Below are positions 1 to 10,106 of a stretch of 56,838 nucleotides of DNA, in pieces. The notes below the pieces were generated by a model. The model had not been told where the DNA came from, made no database searches, and saw nothing but the letters and a program-made list of their open reading frames with translations. A program made the position numbers and the translations under genes. The stretch comes from Alcanivoracaceae bacterium (GTDB lineage Bacteria; Pseudomonadota; Gammaproteobacteria; Pseudomonadales; Alcanivoracaceae), in the NCBI GenBank assembly GCA_002706085.1, contig PAJO01000028.1, forward strand, positions 152,923-209,760, given 5' to 3'. The first letter of the stretch is position 1, and each line of letters opens with the position of its first letter.

Positions 1-51
1 CTCGCGAATCAGTTCCTGAAGGGTATCCGCAAGGCGTTGATACAAAGTCAT
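1..51 (-). CDS. MocR-type (GntR/aminotransferase) regulator, N-terminal fragment
   Basis: Only the first 17 codons lie in the window; the ATG is at 51-49 and the gene runs off the left edge. The visible peptide, MTLYQRLADTLQELIRE, is the usual opening of the winged-helix domain of MocR/PdxR-like regulators, which continue as a fold-type I aminotransferase domain. The gene is divergent from a LysE-family exporter, a common MocR arrangement in which the regulator controls the exporter. The family assignment rests on this short peptide and the context, so it is a reasoned guess. The aminotransferase part cannot be seen. Confidence 0.5.
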   Translation of the reverse strand, partial: MTLYQRLADTLQELIRE

Positions 52-60
52 GGCAATTAC

Positions 61-151
61 CGATACAGATAGCGTTACAACAGGCAGCACAGTTTTATAA
101 AAATACAATCTGTACTGCATCAATTTTGTTTTCTTATATCTGTATCGATAC
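61..151. promoter_or_regulatory. candidate operator repeats between MocR-type and LysE-type genes
   Basis: The divergent intergenic region repeats one octamer. CGATACAG (61-68) is the inverse of CTGTATCG (140-147), and a related CTGTACTG lies at 110-117. The last copy is embedded in the perfect palindrome GTATCGATAC (142-151). MocR-type regulators often bind spaced repeats of this kind in the shared promoter. The assignment to the neighbouring regulator is inference. Confidence 0.4.
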
Positions 152-192
152 GGCTTGTCCACCTACTCTGGAACACCTTCCAGAGCCAATGG

Positions 193-894
193 ATGCCAGC
201 CATGCCAATGGAGCAGATTTTCGCCCTTGTCGGCTTTGTTGCCGTAATGACCGGAACCCCCGGCCCCAACAACCTGATGCTGGTTTCTTCCGGCGCCAAC
301 GCCGGCTTCATTCGTTCGTTGCCGCATATTCTGGGTATCGTGATCGGCTGTCAGATCATGCTGCTGTGCATCGCGCTGGGGCTCGGCCAGCTGCTGAGTC
401 ACTCCCCCTCTCTGATCAACGGGTTGCGCATAACCGGTGCCCTTTATTTACTGTGGCTGGCCTGGCAGCTGGTGCGAAACCGATCCCTGCAGGACCACCC
501 GCAGCAGCAACAGCCCCTGACCTTTATCCAGGCGGCGCTGTTCCAATGGGTTAATCCCAAAGCCTGGATGATGACGTTGACCGGGGTGGCCACTTTTACC
601 CAACCCCACAACTTTACCCCCAGCATGCTGCTGCTTGCCGGCACCTTCGTGGTTGTGGGTTTGCCGCTGATCAGTAGCTGGAACCTGTTTGGCGCGGCAT
701 TAAAGAACGGCTTGAAAAAAGGAAAACGTCTGCGGTATTTCAATCGCGTCATGGCGGTACTGCTGGTTGCCTCCTTGTATCCCACCTTTGGCATACAACC
801 CAGTCAGGCCAGCGAGGTGCAGCCGAGCTCCTCCCCCGCGCCTCAGCCAGAGCTGAAACGGGACAAGCTGGGATGGTGGATGAGCGTGATGTAA
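193..894 (+). CDS. LysE/RhtB-family amino-acid exporter
   Basis: A hydrophobic protein of 233 codons at most. Near the N-terminus it carries the LysE/RhtB signature TPGPNNLMLVSSG, followed by several membrane helices and the typical FxWVNPKAW segment before the third helix pair. The family exports amino acids or related small molecules by proton exchange across the inner membrane. The usual family length is about 205 residues. This one has a charged, proline-rich C-terminal tail of about 35 residues (SQASEVQPSSSPAPQPELKR) beyond the last helix. The start is uncertain: ATGs at 193, 202 and 208 are all in frame and none has a strong Shine-Dalgarno sequence; homologues would favour 202 or 208. 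It is divergent from the MocR-type gene. The substrate cannot be told from sequence. Confidence 0.85.
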   Translation: MPAMPMEQIFALVGFVAVMTGTPGPNNLMLVSSGANAGFIRSLPHILGIVIGCQIMLLCIALGLGQLLSHSPSLINGLRITGALYLLWLAWQLVRNRSLQDHPQQQQPLTFIQAALFQWVNPKAWMMTLTGVATFTQPHNFTPSMLLLAGTFVVVGLPLISSWNLFGAALKNGLKKGKRLRYFNRVMAVLLVASLYPTFGIQPSQASEVQPSSSPAPQPELKRDKLGWWMSVM

Positions 895-999
895 ACCGGC
901 GACACACGTAAAGTCAGGGCAGAAAACCGCCTTGGCCCTTCCTCCCTTCGACGGACTCCCTTAGGCTTGGCGTTTGGCAATGCTATCCAAGGAATGTCC

Positions 1000-3900
1000 A
1001 TGCAAAACGGGCTGATGGTGCTACACAGCAACCGTCTGGAAACCCTCACTGAACTGGTGGCGGACTGGCTTCGTCGCCAGCCGTTGTCCCCGTTGGAAAC
1101 AGAGACGTTTCTGGTGCAATCCAATGGCATGGCCCAATGGCTGAAACTGCAACTTGCCCAATCTCTGGGGATCAGTGCCGGCTACCAGTTCCAGATGCCC
1201 GCCCGTTTTTTATGGAACGCCTATCGCGCCGTGCTGGGGGAGGAACAGGTCCCACGCACTTCGCCCTTCGACAAATCCCGGTTGCTGTGGCGTCTGTATC
1301 GTTTGCTGCCGACTCTGCTGGACGATCCACACTTCGGCCCGCTACGGCACTTTCTTACCGATGACCAGGACTGCCGCAAGCGGCATCAGCTGGCGGAACG
1401 GTTGGCGGATCTCTATGACGCCTACCAGGTGTATCGCGCCGACTGGCTGACCGACTGGGAAGCCGGCCGCGATCAACTGCGCAAGGCCCACGACCGCAAC
1501 GCCCACGATGATTTCCCCGACAGCCAGCGCTGGCAGGCCCATCTATGGCGCGCCGTACTGACAGACATGGACGACGACAAACAGGGCCTCAGTCGCAGCG
1601 CCATCCATGACCGTTTTATCGAAACGTTGAAGAGCGGCGAAACGCCACCCGGCCTGCCGCGTCGCCTGATCATCTTTGGCATCAGCGCCCTTCCCCAGCA
1701 ATCCCTGGAGGCCCTCGCCGCACTCAGCCAGCACTGCCAGATCCTGATGCTGGTGCAGAACCCCTGCCAGCACTACTGGGCAGATATCGTGGAAGACCGT
1801 CATCTGCTCCGACGTCAACTGGACGAGCGCAAACGTCACCTCGACCTGCTGCCAGAGAACCGGGTCAATCCGCTGCTGGCCGCCTGGGGCAAACAGGGCC
1901 GGGACTTTATCGGACTGCTCTATGATCACGATGATCCGGACAGCTACCGCAGCGCGTTCCAGAACCAGATCGACCTGTTCACGGATTTAACACCGGGCAC
2001 GCTGCTGGAACAGTTGCAGCAGGATATTCTCGATCTGGAACCGCAGCCGGCTCCGGATCAGCGACCGCTCCTGCAACCGGATTCGTCCCTGCATTTCACC
2101 ATCGCCCACAGCCCCCAGCGGGAGGTAGAGATCCTGCAGGATGCGTTGCTGAAACGCTTTGCCGAGGACCCCACCCTGCAGCCCCGGGACGTGATTGTGA
2201 TGGTGCCGGATATCGAGGCCTACGCGCCCTACATTGATGCGGTGTTTGGTCGCATGGAGCGGGACGATCCCCGCTACCTGCCTTACACCCTCAGCGACCG
2301 CAGTGCCGGTGCCGCCTCGCCCATGGCCCAGGCCATGGAGTCCCTGCTGCACCTGCCCCAATGGCGCTTCACCGCCAGCGACATTCTCGACCTGCTGGAG
2401 GTGCCTGCAGTGCGCCAGCGCTTTGCCATCGAGGAAAGCGACTTGCCCCAGCTGGCCAGCTGGATTGATCAGGCCCGTATCCGCTGGGGGCTCAACAGCG
2501 ACCAGCGCCACACCCTGGACGTCCCCGGCTTTGAACAAAACAGCTGGGCGTTCGGGCTCAAACGCATGCTGGCCGGCTACCTGATGGGCGATGGCCCCGC
2601 CTGGAATAACATCCAGCCGCTGGACGAAGTAGCAGGGCTGGGCGCCGAGCTGGCCGGGCGACTGTCACGCTTGCTGGAGAATCTGGAACAGCACTGGCTG
2701 GCCTTCCGGGACAGCGCCACTCCGACCCAGTGGCAGCTGCGTTTCAGCCAGTTGCTGGACGATCTGTTTGCCCCCGACGAACAGGACGATCAGGGCCTCG
2801 ATGCCGGCCTGCGCGATGCCCTCAACGACTGGCTGGCGGCCTGTGGCGAAGCGGATTTCGACAAGGCCCTGCCGCTGACCGTGGCCCGCCGCCCATTACT
2901 GGATGCACTCAATTCCGAAAGCCTGTCGCAGCGCTTTATGGCCGGCCGCATCAACGTCTGTACCCTGATGCCCATGCGCGCCATTCCGTTCCGCCATGTC
3001 TGCCTGTTGGGCATGAAAGACGGCGATTACCCCCGCCCGCAGCAGCCCATGGATTTCGACCTGATGCGCCAGTGGGGCAACTATCGCCCGGGGGATCGCT
3101 CCCGGCGGGACGACGACCGTTACCTGTTTCTGGAAGCCCTGCTCAGCGCCCGCGACAGCCTTTATATCAGCTGGACCGGCCGCAACGTGCGCGACAACAG
3201 CGAACGTCCGCCTTCGGTACTGGTGGCCCAGCTGCGCGATCACATCAACCAGCGCTGGCACTGCGACCATGGCGACCCGGTAGAGGCCCTCACCCAGGCC
3301 CATCCCCTGCAGCCCTTCAGCGGCCAGTACTTTGATGCCGCCAACGATGCCCTCAACACCTATGCCAATGAATGGCGTGTACTGCATGATGGCGAGGCCC
3401 CGCGGGTGGACAATCGCCAGCCGTTGCCGCCACTGGACGTGGACGAACCGGTGAACTGCAGCGTCCTGGGTCGCTTCCTCAAACAACCGGTGGCGCATTT
3501 TTTCGAACGCCGGCTCAAGGCAAAACTGAAACTGGAACGCCAGGTACTCGAAGACAGCGAACCCTTCGGTTTCGATGGGCTGCAACGTTATCAACTGCAG
3601 GATCAGCTGGTCAGTGATGCCCTGCAGGTGGGTCCGGAACAGGCACAAAGCACCATGCAGGCCACTCTGAACCGGCTGGCCGCCAGCGGCGACCTGCCCC
3701 TGCATCCGTTTGAAGAAGGTAGCCGTGACAGCTTGTTGGTGCCGCTGGCCGATCCGCTGGACGATTACTTTGCCCTGTTGGCCCGGAGCGGCAGCCCGCA
3801 GCCCCAGCAGGAAATCCGTCTGACCGCTGGCCCCCTGCCACTGGAAGACTGGCTCACCGATCTGCGCGGCGCCACCGCCAACCCCCAGCGGCTGGTCCTG

Positions 3901-4371
3901 CAGACCGGCAGGCTGGAAAACCGTTACGACAAGCTGTGTCGCGACTGGGTAATTCATCTGGCTGCCTGTGCTGCCGGTTACCCGCTCACCACCCGCATAC
4001 AGGGCCAGGATGGGCGCTTTACCTTGCTACAGGTGACCCAGCAGGCAGCCCAGCAGCATCTCGACCAGCTTGGTCATGCCTGGCAACAGGCGCTCTGCCA
4101 TCCGCTACCGGTGGCCTGTGCCACCGCCTTTGCCTTCCTGGCGGAAGAAGATGAAGAGAAAGGCGTGAAAGCAGCAAGGAACAAATACACCAGCAGCGAT
4201 TTCAGCCGAGGGGAAGTGGATGACCCGTCACTGGCCCGCGCCTGGCCGGATTTCGATACGCTCTGGGCACAGACAAAAGAGGAAGAACCGCTGTTTCTTT
4301 ACTGGACAGAACAACTCTATGCGCCCCTCTTCCTGAACAGCCAGTGGGCCGAACTGGGGGACCTGTCATGA
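1000..4371 (+). CDS. recC: exodeoxyribonuclease V gamma subunit RecC
   Basis: RecC is the Chi-recognising scaffold of the RecBCD helicase-nuclease that resects double-strand breaks for RecA-dependent repair. The N-terminus MVLHSNRLETL...VQSNGMAQWLKLQLA matches the start of RecC (HSNRLD...VQSTGMAQWL), and the inactivated helicase-like core follows. The ATG at 1000 is chosen because AAGGA (989-993) lies 6 nt upstream; the ATGs at 967 and 994 have no suitable site. It gives 1123 residues, close to the E. coli length. The stop overlaps the recB start (ATGA at 4368-4371), so the genes are translationally coupled. recC is directly followed by recB, without the ptrA gene that separates them in E. 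coli. Confidence 0.95.
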   Translation: MQNGLMVLHSNRLETLTELVADWLRRQPLSPLETETFLVQSNGMAQWLKLQLAQSLGISAGYQFQMPARFLWNAYRAVLGEEQVPRTSPFDKSRLLWRLYRLLPTLLDDPHFGPLRHFLTDDQDCRKRHQLAERLADLYDAYQVYRADWLTDWEAGRDQLRKAHDRNAHDDFPDSQRWQAHLWRAVLTDMDDDKQGLSRSAIHDRFIETLKSGETPPGLPRRLIIFGISALPQQSLEALAALSQHCQILMLVQNPCQHYWADIVEDRHLLRRQLDERKRHLDLLPENRVNPLLAAWGKQGRDFIGLLYDHDDPDSYRSAFQNQIDLFTDLTPGTLLEQLQQDILDLEPQPAPDQRPLLQPDSSLHFTIAHSPQREVEILQDALLKRFAEDPTLQPRDVIVMVPDIEAYAPYIDAVFGRMERDDPRYLPYTLSDRSAGAASPMAQAMESLLHLPQWRFTASDILDLLEVPAVRQRFAIEESDLPQLASWIDQARIRWGLNSDQRHTLDVPGFEQNSWAFGLKRMLAGYLMGDGPAWNNIQPLDEVAGLGAELAGRLSRLLENLEQHWLAFRDSATPTQWQLRFSQLLDDLFAPDEQDDQGLDAGLRDALNDWLAACGEADFDKALPLTVARRPLLDALNSESLSQRFMAGRINVCTLMPMRAIPFRHVCLLGMKDGDYPRPQQPMDFDLMRQWGNYRPGDRSRRDDDRYLFLEALLSARDSLYISWTGRNVRDNSERPPSVLVAQLRDHINQRWHCDHGDPVEALTQAHPLQPFSGQYFDAANDALNTYANEWRVLHDGEAPRVDNRQPLPPLDVDEPVNCSVLGRFLKQPVAHFFERRLKAKLKLERQVLEDSEPFGFDGLQRYQLQDQLVSDALQVGPEQAQSTMQATLNRLAASGDLPLHPFEEGSRDSLLVPLADPLDDYFALLARSGSPQPQQEIRLTAGPLPLEDWLTDLRGATANPQRLVLQTGRLENRYDKLCRDWVIHLAACAAGYPLTTRIQGQDGRFTLLQVTQQAAQQHLDQLGHAWQQALCHPLPVACATAFAFLAEEDEEKGVKAARNKYTSSDFSRGEVDDPSLARAWPDFDTLWAQTKEEEPLFLYWTEQLYAPLFLNSQWAELGDLS

Positions 4372-7300
4372 GCCATAACGACGGATGTCAGGCCCCACCG
4401 CTACCGATCACCTTCCCTCTGCATGGCACCCGGTTGATCGAAGCCAGCGCCGGTACCGGCAAGACCTTCACCCTGGCAGCGCTTTATCTGCGCCTGGTGC
4501 TGGGACATGGTGACGACCGGGCCTTCCACCGCCCGCTGCTGCCACCGGACATCCTGGTGGTGACCTTTACCGAAGCCGCCACGGAAGAATTGCGCGAGCG
4601 GATTCGGGACCGCCTGGCCGATGCCGCCCGTACCTTTGCCGACCCGGACGCCACTGCCAGCGACCCGGTGCTGTCACAACTGCTGGCCGACTACGCCGAG
4701 CCGCAGGCGCGCAAGCAATGCGCCCAGCGTCTGGATGCCGCCGCCCAGTGGATGGACGAAGCGGCCATCTACACCATCCACGGTTTCTGTAATCGCATGC
4801 TCAAGCAGCATGCGTTTGATTCCGGCAGCCTGTTCAGCCTGGAACTGCAGGAAGATGCCAGCGATGACCAACTGCAGGCGGCACGGGATTACTGGCGCAA
4901 CATCATCAACCGCTTCCCGGTGAGTGCCGCCAACCAGTTGCAAAGCGAAGGCCTGGGCAACCCGGATGCCCTGCTCAAGCAAGCCCGTCCCCTTCTGGGG
5001 CTCAAGGAAGCCGATCCGGCGAACCTGCCAGACAGTGTCAAAAAATGGCTGACGCAAACCGATCCCCAGGCCGAGCTGGACCGGCTGGCTCGCCAGCAAC
5101 TGGCGGAGGCCTTGCCGGACTTTCTTCACTGGGTACGTGACGCCCAGGAGAACAAGTGGCTGAACGGCAACAGCTACCGGGCGAAAAGTGTGCCCGGCAT
5201 GCTCAAGCTCCTGAAGCGCTACGCCAAGGGTGAAGGCCTGCGCGACAAGGATTACGACGTCCTCTTCAAGTTTTCTGAAGACGGCCTGAAGCTGACCAAG
5301 GCGGGTCAGGACCACCGTCCGGACTTCCTGTTCTGCAAGACGCTTGATCGGGTCCTGATGGGGCGCGAAAACACCCGCCTGCCACGCACGGACCTGCTGG
5401 CCCATGTGGCCGCCTGGATTGACCGGCGGGTGGACCAAGTGCGCCGCCAGACCGCGACGCTGGGCTTCGATGACATGCTCACCCGCCTGCGTGATGCCCT
5501 GGAAGGGTCCAACGGCGAGCGGCTGGCCGCGGTGATTCGTGAGCAATTCCCGGTAGCGCTGATCGACGAATTTCAGGATACCGATCCGGTCCAGTACGGG
5601 ATTTTCTCTGCACTCTATGGGAATCAGCCGGAGATCGGCTGGTTCATGATCGGCGACCCCAAGCAGGCCATCTATGCATTCCGCGGCGCGGATGTATTCA
5701 CCTACCTGAAAGCCCGCACGGCCACCGAAGGCAACCACTACACACTCAAAAAGAACTTCCGTTCTGCCCATGCCATGGTCTCCGCTGTGAACGAGTTGTT
5801 CACTTACAGCGACCAGACCTTTGGTGATGTCTTCCGTATGGCCAAAACCGGCAGCCCCTTTCCTTTCGACCCGGTGGAAGCCCAGGGTCGCAAGGAACAA
5901 CTGGAAGTGGATGGGCAGGTCAAAGCAGGCATCACACTGTGGGTGGAAGACCGCGACAGAGCGGTCAGTGCCGGTCAGTACCGCCAGCAACAGGCGGACC
6001 GTTGCGCCACCGAAATCGCCCACCTGCTCAACGGCGCGGAAAAAGGCGACACCGGTTTCCGCAAAGGCGAACAATTCCGGCCGCTCCAGCCCAACGACAT
6101 TGCCATCCTGGTTCGTGACCGCACCGAGGCCAAAGCCATTCGTGATGCGCTGATGGAACGTGCGGTGCGCAGCGTGTATTTGTCTGACCAGGATTCCGTC
6201 TTTGCCCAGCCGGAAGCGATCGACCTGCTGCTGATCCTGCACGCCTGCGCCAACCCGGAATCGGACAGCAAGGTGCGCAGCGCCCTGGCCAGTGCGTCAC
6301 TGGATATAGCCTATACGGAACTGGATGCCATCAACCAGGATGAGGTGCGCTGGGAGCGTATGGTGGAACAGTTCCATGGCTATCGGCACCAGTGGCAACA
6401 GCAAGGCGTGCTGCCCATGCTGCGCAGTTTGCTGATGGATTTTCATGTCCCGGTGCGCCTCAGCCAGAGCCTGGATGGCGAGCGGGCACTGACCAACCTG
6501 CTGCACCTGTCTGAATTGCTGCAGCAGATGGCCACTCAACTGGATGGCGAGCAGGCCCTGATTCGCTATCTGGAAGAAACCCTCGAACAGCAGAGTAACA
6601 GCAGCAAGGAAAGCATCCTGCGGCTGGAAAGTGATGATGACCGGGTCAAGGTAATCACCATCCACAAATCCAAGGGGCTGGAATACCCGCTGGTGTATCT
6701 GCCCTTTATTTGCAGCTTCCGCCCCGCCGACAAGAGCAAGCCGCCGCTGCGTTTCCATGATGATGACCGGCTGCATGTGTCACTGGAGCCGGATGCAGAA
6801 GACGAGCGCAAGGCTGACGAAGAGCGCCTGGCGGAAGACATGCGCCTGCTCTATGTGGCACTCCCCCGGGCCTGCCATACCTGCACCCTGGGCATTGCCC
6901 CCTACGTGAAAGGCAACAGTAAAACCAACCAGCTGGAGAAAAGTGCCATTGGCCGCCTGCTGTTTGGTGATGGTGTGGAAAATGAAAAACTCACCGAAAC
7001 ACTGAGACCAGTCATCAGCGACTCGGTGAGCGTGATCGCGCCACCGCAGAGCAATGATCTGCCGTATCAACCGGCCACCCGGAAGCTGACCCTGAAACCG
7101 GTACAAGTGCCCCCCCGACATCAACGCCAACCCTGGTGGATTGCCAGCTACAGTGCCCTCAAGCAGGTTCAGGAAACCCTGGCCCCGGCGGACCCGCGCA
7201 GCGACCAGTTGGCCGAACAACCGGATCAGGACAGCATGCCGGAACAGGAGCCCTTGGCGGGTAGCATCCACGCCTTCCCGCGCGGCGCCGCCCCCGGCAC

Positions 7301-7988
7301 CCTGCTGCATGATGTTCTCGAGCAGGCAGCAAACCAGGACTTTGTTGCGACCCTGGCGTCCCCTGCCCCCTTCGAACAGGTTGTGGCAGAAAAACTGCAG
7401 GCTCGCGGCTGGCAGGATCACGCGGCGGTGATTGAGGACTGGTGGAAAACCGCCCTGCAAACCCCGTTACCGCTGGCCGCTGATCAGGTGGCACTGAGCG
7501 AGATGGCCACCTATGTGGCAGAGATGGAATTCATGTTGCCCGCCAACCAGGTGAGCGTGGCTTCACTGGATCAGGCCATCCGCGATGCCATCCACCCTGA
7601 CCTGCCCCGCCCGCGACTGGAAGCGGACACCCTCAACGGCATGCTCAAGGGCTTTATCGATCTGGTGTTCGAACACCGCGGCAAGTACTACGTGCTCGAC
7701 TACAAATCCAACTGGCTGGGCGTGGATGACACCGCCTACACCACCGACGCCATGACCCGTGCCATTCTCGACAAGCGTTACGAGGTGCAGTACGTACTCT
7801 ACCTGCTGGCCCTCCATCGTCTTCTCAAGAACCGGCTTGGCGAAGACTACAATCCGAATCAACACCTGGGCGGCGCCGTCTATGTGTTCCTGCGCGGCAT
7901 GCAGGGGCCAGCCGCGGGCACGGTCTTCGACCGGCCGGCGACGGAGTTGATTGAAAGGCTGGATGCGATGTTTGGAGGGAAACAATGA
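4368..7988 (+). CDS. recB: exodeoxyribonuclease V beta subunit RecB (helicase-nuclease)
   Basis: A 1206-residue UvrD-like superfamily 1 3'-5' helicase with a C-terminal nuclease, the sole nuclease of RecBCD. Visible motifs in order are the Walker A EASAGTGKTFT near residue 25, motif Ia VTFTEAATEELRERI, motif II DEFQDTDPVQY, KNFRS, motif V ITIHKSKGLEYPLV, LLYVALPRA, and the nuclease signature GFIDLVF...YYVLDYKSNWLG near the end (metal-binding Asp and Lys). The start at 4368 overlaps the recC stop, with a GGGGGA site upstream. The stop codon lies at the outer edge of an intergenic inverted repeat (7984-8158) that separates it from recD. Confidence 0.96.
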   Translation: MSHNDGCQAPPLPITFPLHGTRLIEASAGTGKTFTLAALYLRLVLGHGDDRAFHRPLLPPDILVVTFTEAATEELRERIRDRLADAARTFADPDATASDPVLSQLLADYAEPQARKQCAQRLDAAAQWMDEAAIYTIHGFCNRMLKQHAFDSGSLFSLELQEDASDDQLQAARDYWRNIINRFPVSAANQLQSEGLGNPDALLKQARPLLGLKEADPANLPDSVKKWLTQTDPQAELDRLARQQLAEALPDFLHWVRDAQENKWLNGNSYRAKSVPGMLKLLKRYAKGEGLRDKDYDVLFKFSEDGLKLTKAGQDHRPDFLFCKTLDRVLMGRENTRLPRTDLLAHVAAWIDRRVDQVRRQTATLGFDDMLTRLRDALEGSNGERLAAVIREQFPVALIDEFQDTDPVQYGIFSALYGNQPEIGWFMIGDPKQAIYAFRGADVFTYLKARTATEGNHYTLKKNFRSAHAMVSAVNELFTYSDQTFGDVFRMAKTGSPFPFDPVEAQGRKEQLEVDGQVKAGITLWVEDRDRAVSAGQYRQQQADRCATEIAHLLNGAEKGDTGFRKGEQFRPLQPNDIAILVRDRTEAKAIRDALMERAVRSVYLSDQDSVFAQPEAIDLLLILHACANPESDSKVRSALASASLDIAYTELDAINQDEVRWERMVEQFHGYRHQWQQQGVLPMLRSLLMDFHVPVRLSQSLDGERALTNLLHLSELLQQMATQLDGEQALIRYLEETLEQQSNSSKESILRLESDDDRVKVITIHKSKGLEYPLVYLPFICSFRPADKSKPPLRFHDDDRLHVSLEPDAEDERKADEERLAEDMRLLYVALPRACHTCTLGIAPYVKGNSKTNQLEKSAIGRLLFGDGVENEKLTETLRPVISDSVSVIAPPQSNDLPYQPATRKLTLKPVQVPPRHQRQPWWIASYSALKQVQETLAPADPRSDQLAEQPDQDSMPEQEPLAGSIHAFPRGAAPGTLLHDVLEQAANQDFVATLASPAPFEQVVAEKLQARGWQDHAAVIEDWWKTALQTPLPLAADQVALSEMATYVAEMEFMLPANQVSVASLDQAIRDAIHPDLPRPRLEADTLNGMLKGFIDLVFEHRGKYYVLDYKSNWLGVDDTAYTTDAMTRAILDKRYEVQYVLYLLALHRLLKNRLGEDYNPNQHLGGAVYVFLRGMQGPAAGTVFDRPATELIERLDAMFGGKQ

Positions 7989-8158
7989 GCTATGAGCTGC
8001 GAGCTACCAGCGACCAGTCGCAAGACAACACACCGTTAATGGATTCGCCATGCCCGCGGAGACAAAGCATCAAGGCAATGAAACGAGATTGTTACTCCTG
8101 CCTTCGTAATACCAGATTTACAACTGGCAGCTCACCGCTCGTAGCTCATAGCTGCTCT
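7984..8158. repeat. large intergenic inverted repeat of AGCT-containing words (recB-recD)
   Basis: The left arm (7984-8015) reads ATGAGCTATGAGCTGCGAGC and continues with AGCT words. The right arm (8124-8158) is its approximate reverse complement (GCTCGTAGCTCATAGCTGCTC). Each arm is itself a degenerate tandem of a 7-8 nt word. About 110 nt of non-repetitive DNA lies between them. The left arm begins at the recB stop codon. A second element of the same word family lies at 34592-34752. Confidence 0.7.
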
Positions 8159-8174
8159 CCCCGGAGGGGCTTCG

Positions 8175-10106
8175 ATGCAATCTGATCTATTCTCCGCCCT
8201 CAACTGGGAAGACGCCCTGGAGCAACTGCGTGACGGTGGCCTGTTGCGGGATCTGGATGTGGCCATCGCCCGCTTTCTGCATCAGCAATGCAGTGAGGCA
8301 AGCTATGAAGTGCTGTTACTCGCAGCCTTTACCAGCAACCAGCAGGCCAGTGGCCATCTCTGTCTGGATTTTGAGAATGACGCCCTGAGCACGCAGCTGT
8401 GGGGCACATCACCGCCTGCGGAACTGACGCAGTTACTCCCCGGGACACCGGACCAATGGCTCACAGCCTTGCAGCAAAGCCCGCTGGTCAGCAACGACGG
8501 CAGCACACCGCTGGTGCTGGATCAGCATCGACTTTATTTGCGCCGTAGCTGGTCACAGGAACGGTCGGTTGCCGACGCCATTGCAGCACGGCTGGCCACG
8601 CCTTCCGGACTGTCTGCACAGCAACTGCATGGCCCGTTGCAGGCGCTGTTCCCTGACAGTGGTAACGGCACCAACTGGCAACAGGTGGCCTGCGCGCTGG
8701 CCAGCCGCGTTGGAATCGGCATCATTACCGGCGGGCCGGGGACCGGCAAGACCACCACAGTGGTAAAACTGCTGGGCCTGCTGCAAAGCCTGGCCATGGA
8801 AAACCATCAGCGCCTGCGCATTCGTCTCGCCGCCCCCACCGGCAAAGCCGCCGCACGACTCACCGAATCCATTGGCGACCAGGTCGCCGCCCTGCCGGTA
8901 TCTGATGCGGTTCGCGACAGCATTCCCACCGACGTGACCACCCTGCACCGTCTGCTGGGCACCCGGCCAGATTCGCGGCACTTCCGTCATCACGCCCACA
9001 ATCCCCTGCACGCGGATCTGGTGGTGGTAGACGAAGCCAGCATGATCGACATGGACATGATGGCCAGCCTGCTGGCGGCCCTCCCCGCCCATGCGCAACT
9101 GATCCTGCTGGGCGACAAGGACCAGTTGGCCAGCGTAGAAGCCGGCGCAGTCATGGGTGATTTGTGTCGCCATGCCTTTGAGGGGCGTTACCACGCCGAC
9201 ACCGTGGAGTTCGTGGCACAGAGTTGTGGCGCCGACATTCGTGACTTCTGTGAAGAGCCTGACCAGCCCGGCACGGCACTGGCACAGTCCACGGCCATGC
9301 TACGGACTAACTGGCGCTCCAAAGACAGCCCCGGCATTGGCGCCCTGGCTACTGCAATCAATCAGGCGGACCTGGGCAAGTCACGGGAGGCATTCCGGGA
9401 TTACCCGGAGAGCCTCAACCGTCACCGGTTGCAAAACGACAATACACAGCTGGAAAACCTGTTGGTGGAAGGCAGCGCAGGTCACGCCGGCTTACGCAGC
9501 CTGTTTGCCGCGGTGGACTCCCCGCCCGGCAACGAAGAACGGGATCCATGGGCAGCGGGTCTGCTCAAACAGTTAACCCACCAGCAATTGCTCAGTGGCC
9601 TGCGCAGCGGCCCCTTTGGGGTAGAGCAGCTCAATCAGCGCCTCACCCATTACCTGCAACAACAGGATCTGGCACCGGAACGGGAGTGGTATGCGGGCCG
9701 CCCGGTGATGATGACACGCAATGATTACCAGCTGGGGCTGATGAATGGCGATGTGGGCCTGACGCTCCCCGGCGAGACCGATGACAACGGCAACCACCGG
9801 TTGAGGGTGGCCTTCCAGTTGCCCGACGGCCGAATCAAGTGGGTGCTGCCTTCGCGGCTGGACGGGGTAGAAACCGTGTACGCCATGACCGTGCACAAAT
9901 CCCAGGGTTCGGAGTTTCGTCACACCTTGCTGGTGCTGCCGGATGCGCCGCACCCGCTGCTGACCCGGGAGTTGGTTTACACCGCGATTACCCGCGCTCG
10001 TGATACCTTTACCCTGCTGGAGTTCGGCAAACCGTCCGTGCTGGAAAGTGCCATTCGCAAGCCGACCTGGCGAGCCTCCGGGCTGGCAGACCGGCTCCAG
10101 GGCTGA
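8175..10106 (+). CDS. recD: exodeoxyribonuclease V alpha subunit RecD (5'-3' helicase)
   Basis: The fast 5'-3' motor of RecBCD. It has 643 residues (E. coli 608). Walker A is IITGGPGTGKTTTVVKLL near residue 185, followed by APTGKAAARLTESI, the Walker B region VVVDEASMIDMDMMASLL, LLGDKDQLASVEAGAVMGDL, and the C-terminal motifs YAMTVHKSQGSEF and LVYTAITRA. The ATG at 8175 is supported by GGAGGGG at 8162-8168. It follows recB across the inverted repeat and probably belongs to the recCBD transcription unit. Confidence 0.95.
   Translation: MQSDLFSALNWEDALEQLRDGGLLRDLDVAIARFLHQQCSEASYEVLLLAAFTSNQQASGHLCLDFENDALSTQLWGTSPPAELTQLLPGTPDQWLTALQQSPLVSNDGSTPLVLDQHRLYLRRSWSQERSVADAIAARLATPSGLSAQQLHGPLQALFPDSGNGTNWQQVACALASRVGIGIITGGPGTGKTTTVVKLLGLLQSLAMENHQRLRIRLAAPTGKAAARLTESIGDQVAALPVSDAVRDSIPTDVTTLHRLLGTRPDSRHFRHHAHNPLHADLVVVDEASMIDMDMMASLLAALPAHAQLILLGDKDQLASVEAGAVMGDLCRHAFEGRYHADTVEFVAQSCGADIRDFCEEPDQPGTALAQSTAMLRTNWRSKDSPGIGALATAINQADLGKSREAFRDYPESLNRHRLQNDNTQLENLLVEGSAGHAGLRSLFAAVDSPPGNEERDPWAAGLLKQLTHQQLLSGLRSGPFGVEQLNQRLTHYLQQQDLAPEREWYAGRPVMMTRNDYQLGLMNGDVGLTLPGETDDNGNHRLRVAFQLPDGRIKWVLPSRLDGVETVYAMTVHKSQGSEFRHTLLVLPDAPHPLLTRELVYTAITRARDTFTLLEFGKPSVLESAIRKPTWRASGLADRLQG

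Noticed and set aside
2896-6242. Long antisense frames opposite recC (2896-3957) and recB (4674-6242)
   Set aside because: No recognisable domains, and the opposite strand encodes conserved recC and recB motifs throughout.
7985-8185. 66-codon plus-strand reading frame between recB and recD
   Set aside because: It is made of the AGCT-word inverted repeat and has repeat-derived composition; recD has its own Shine-Dalgarno sequence within it.
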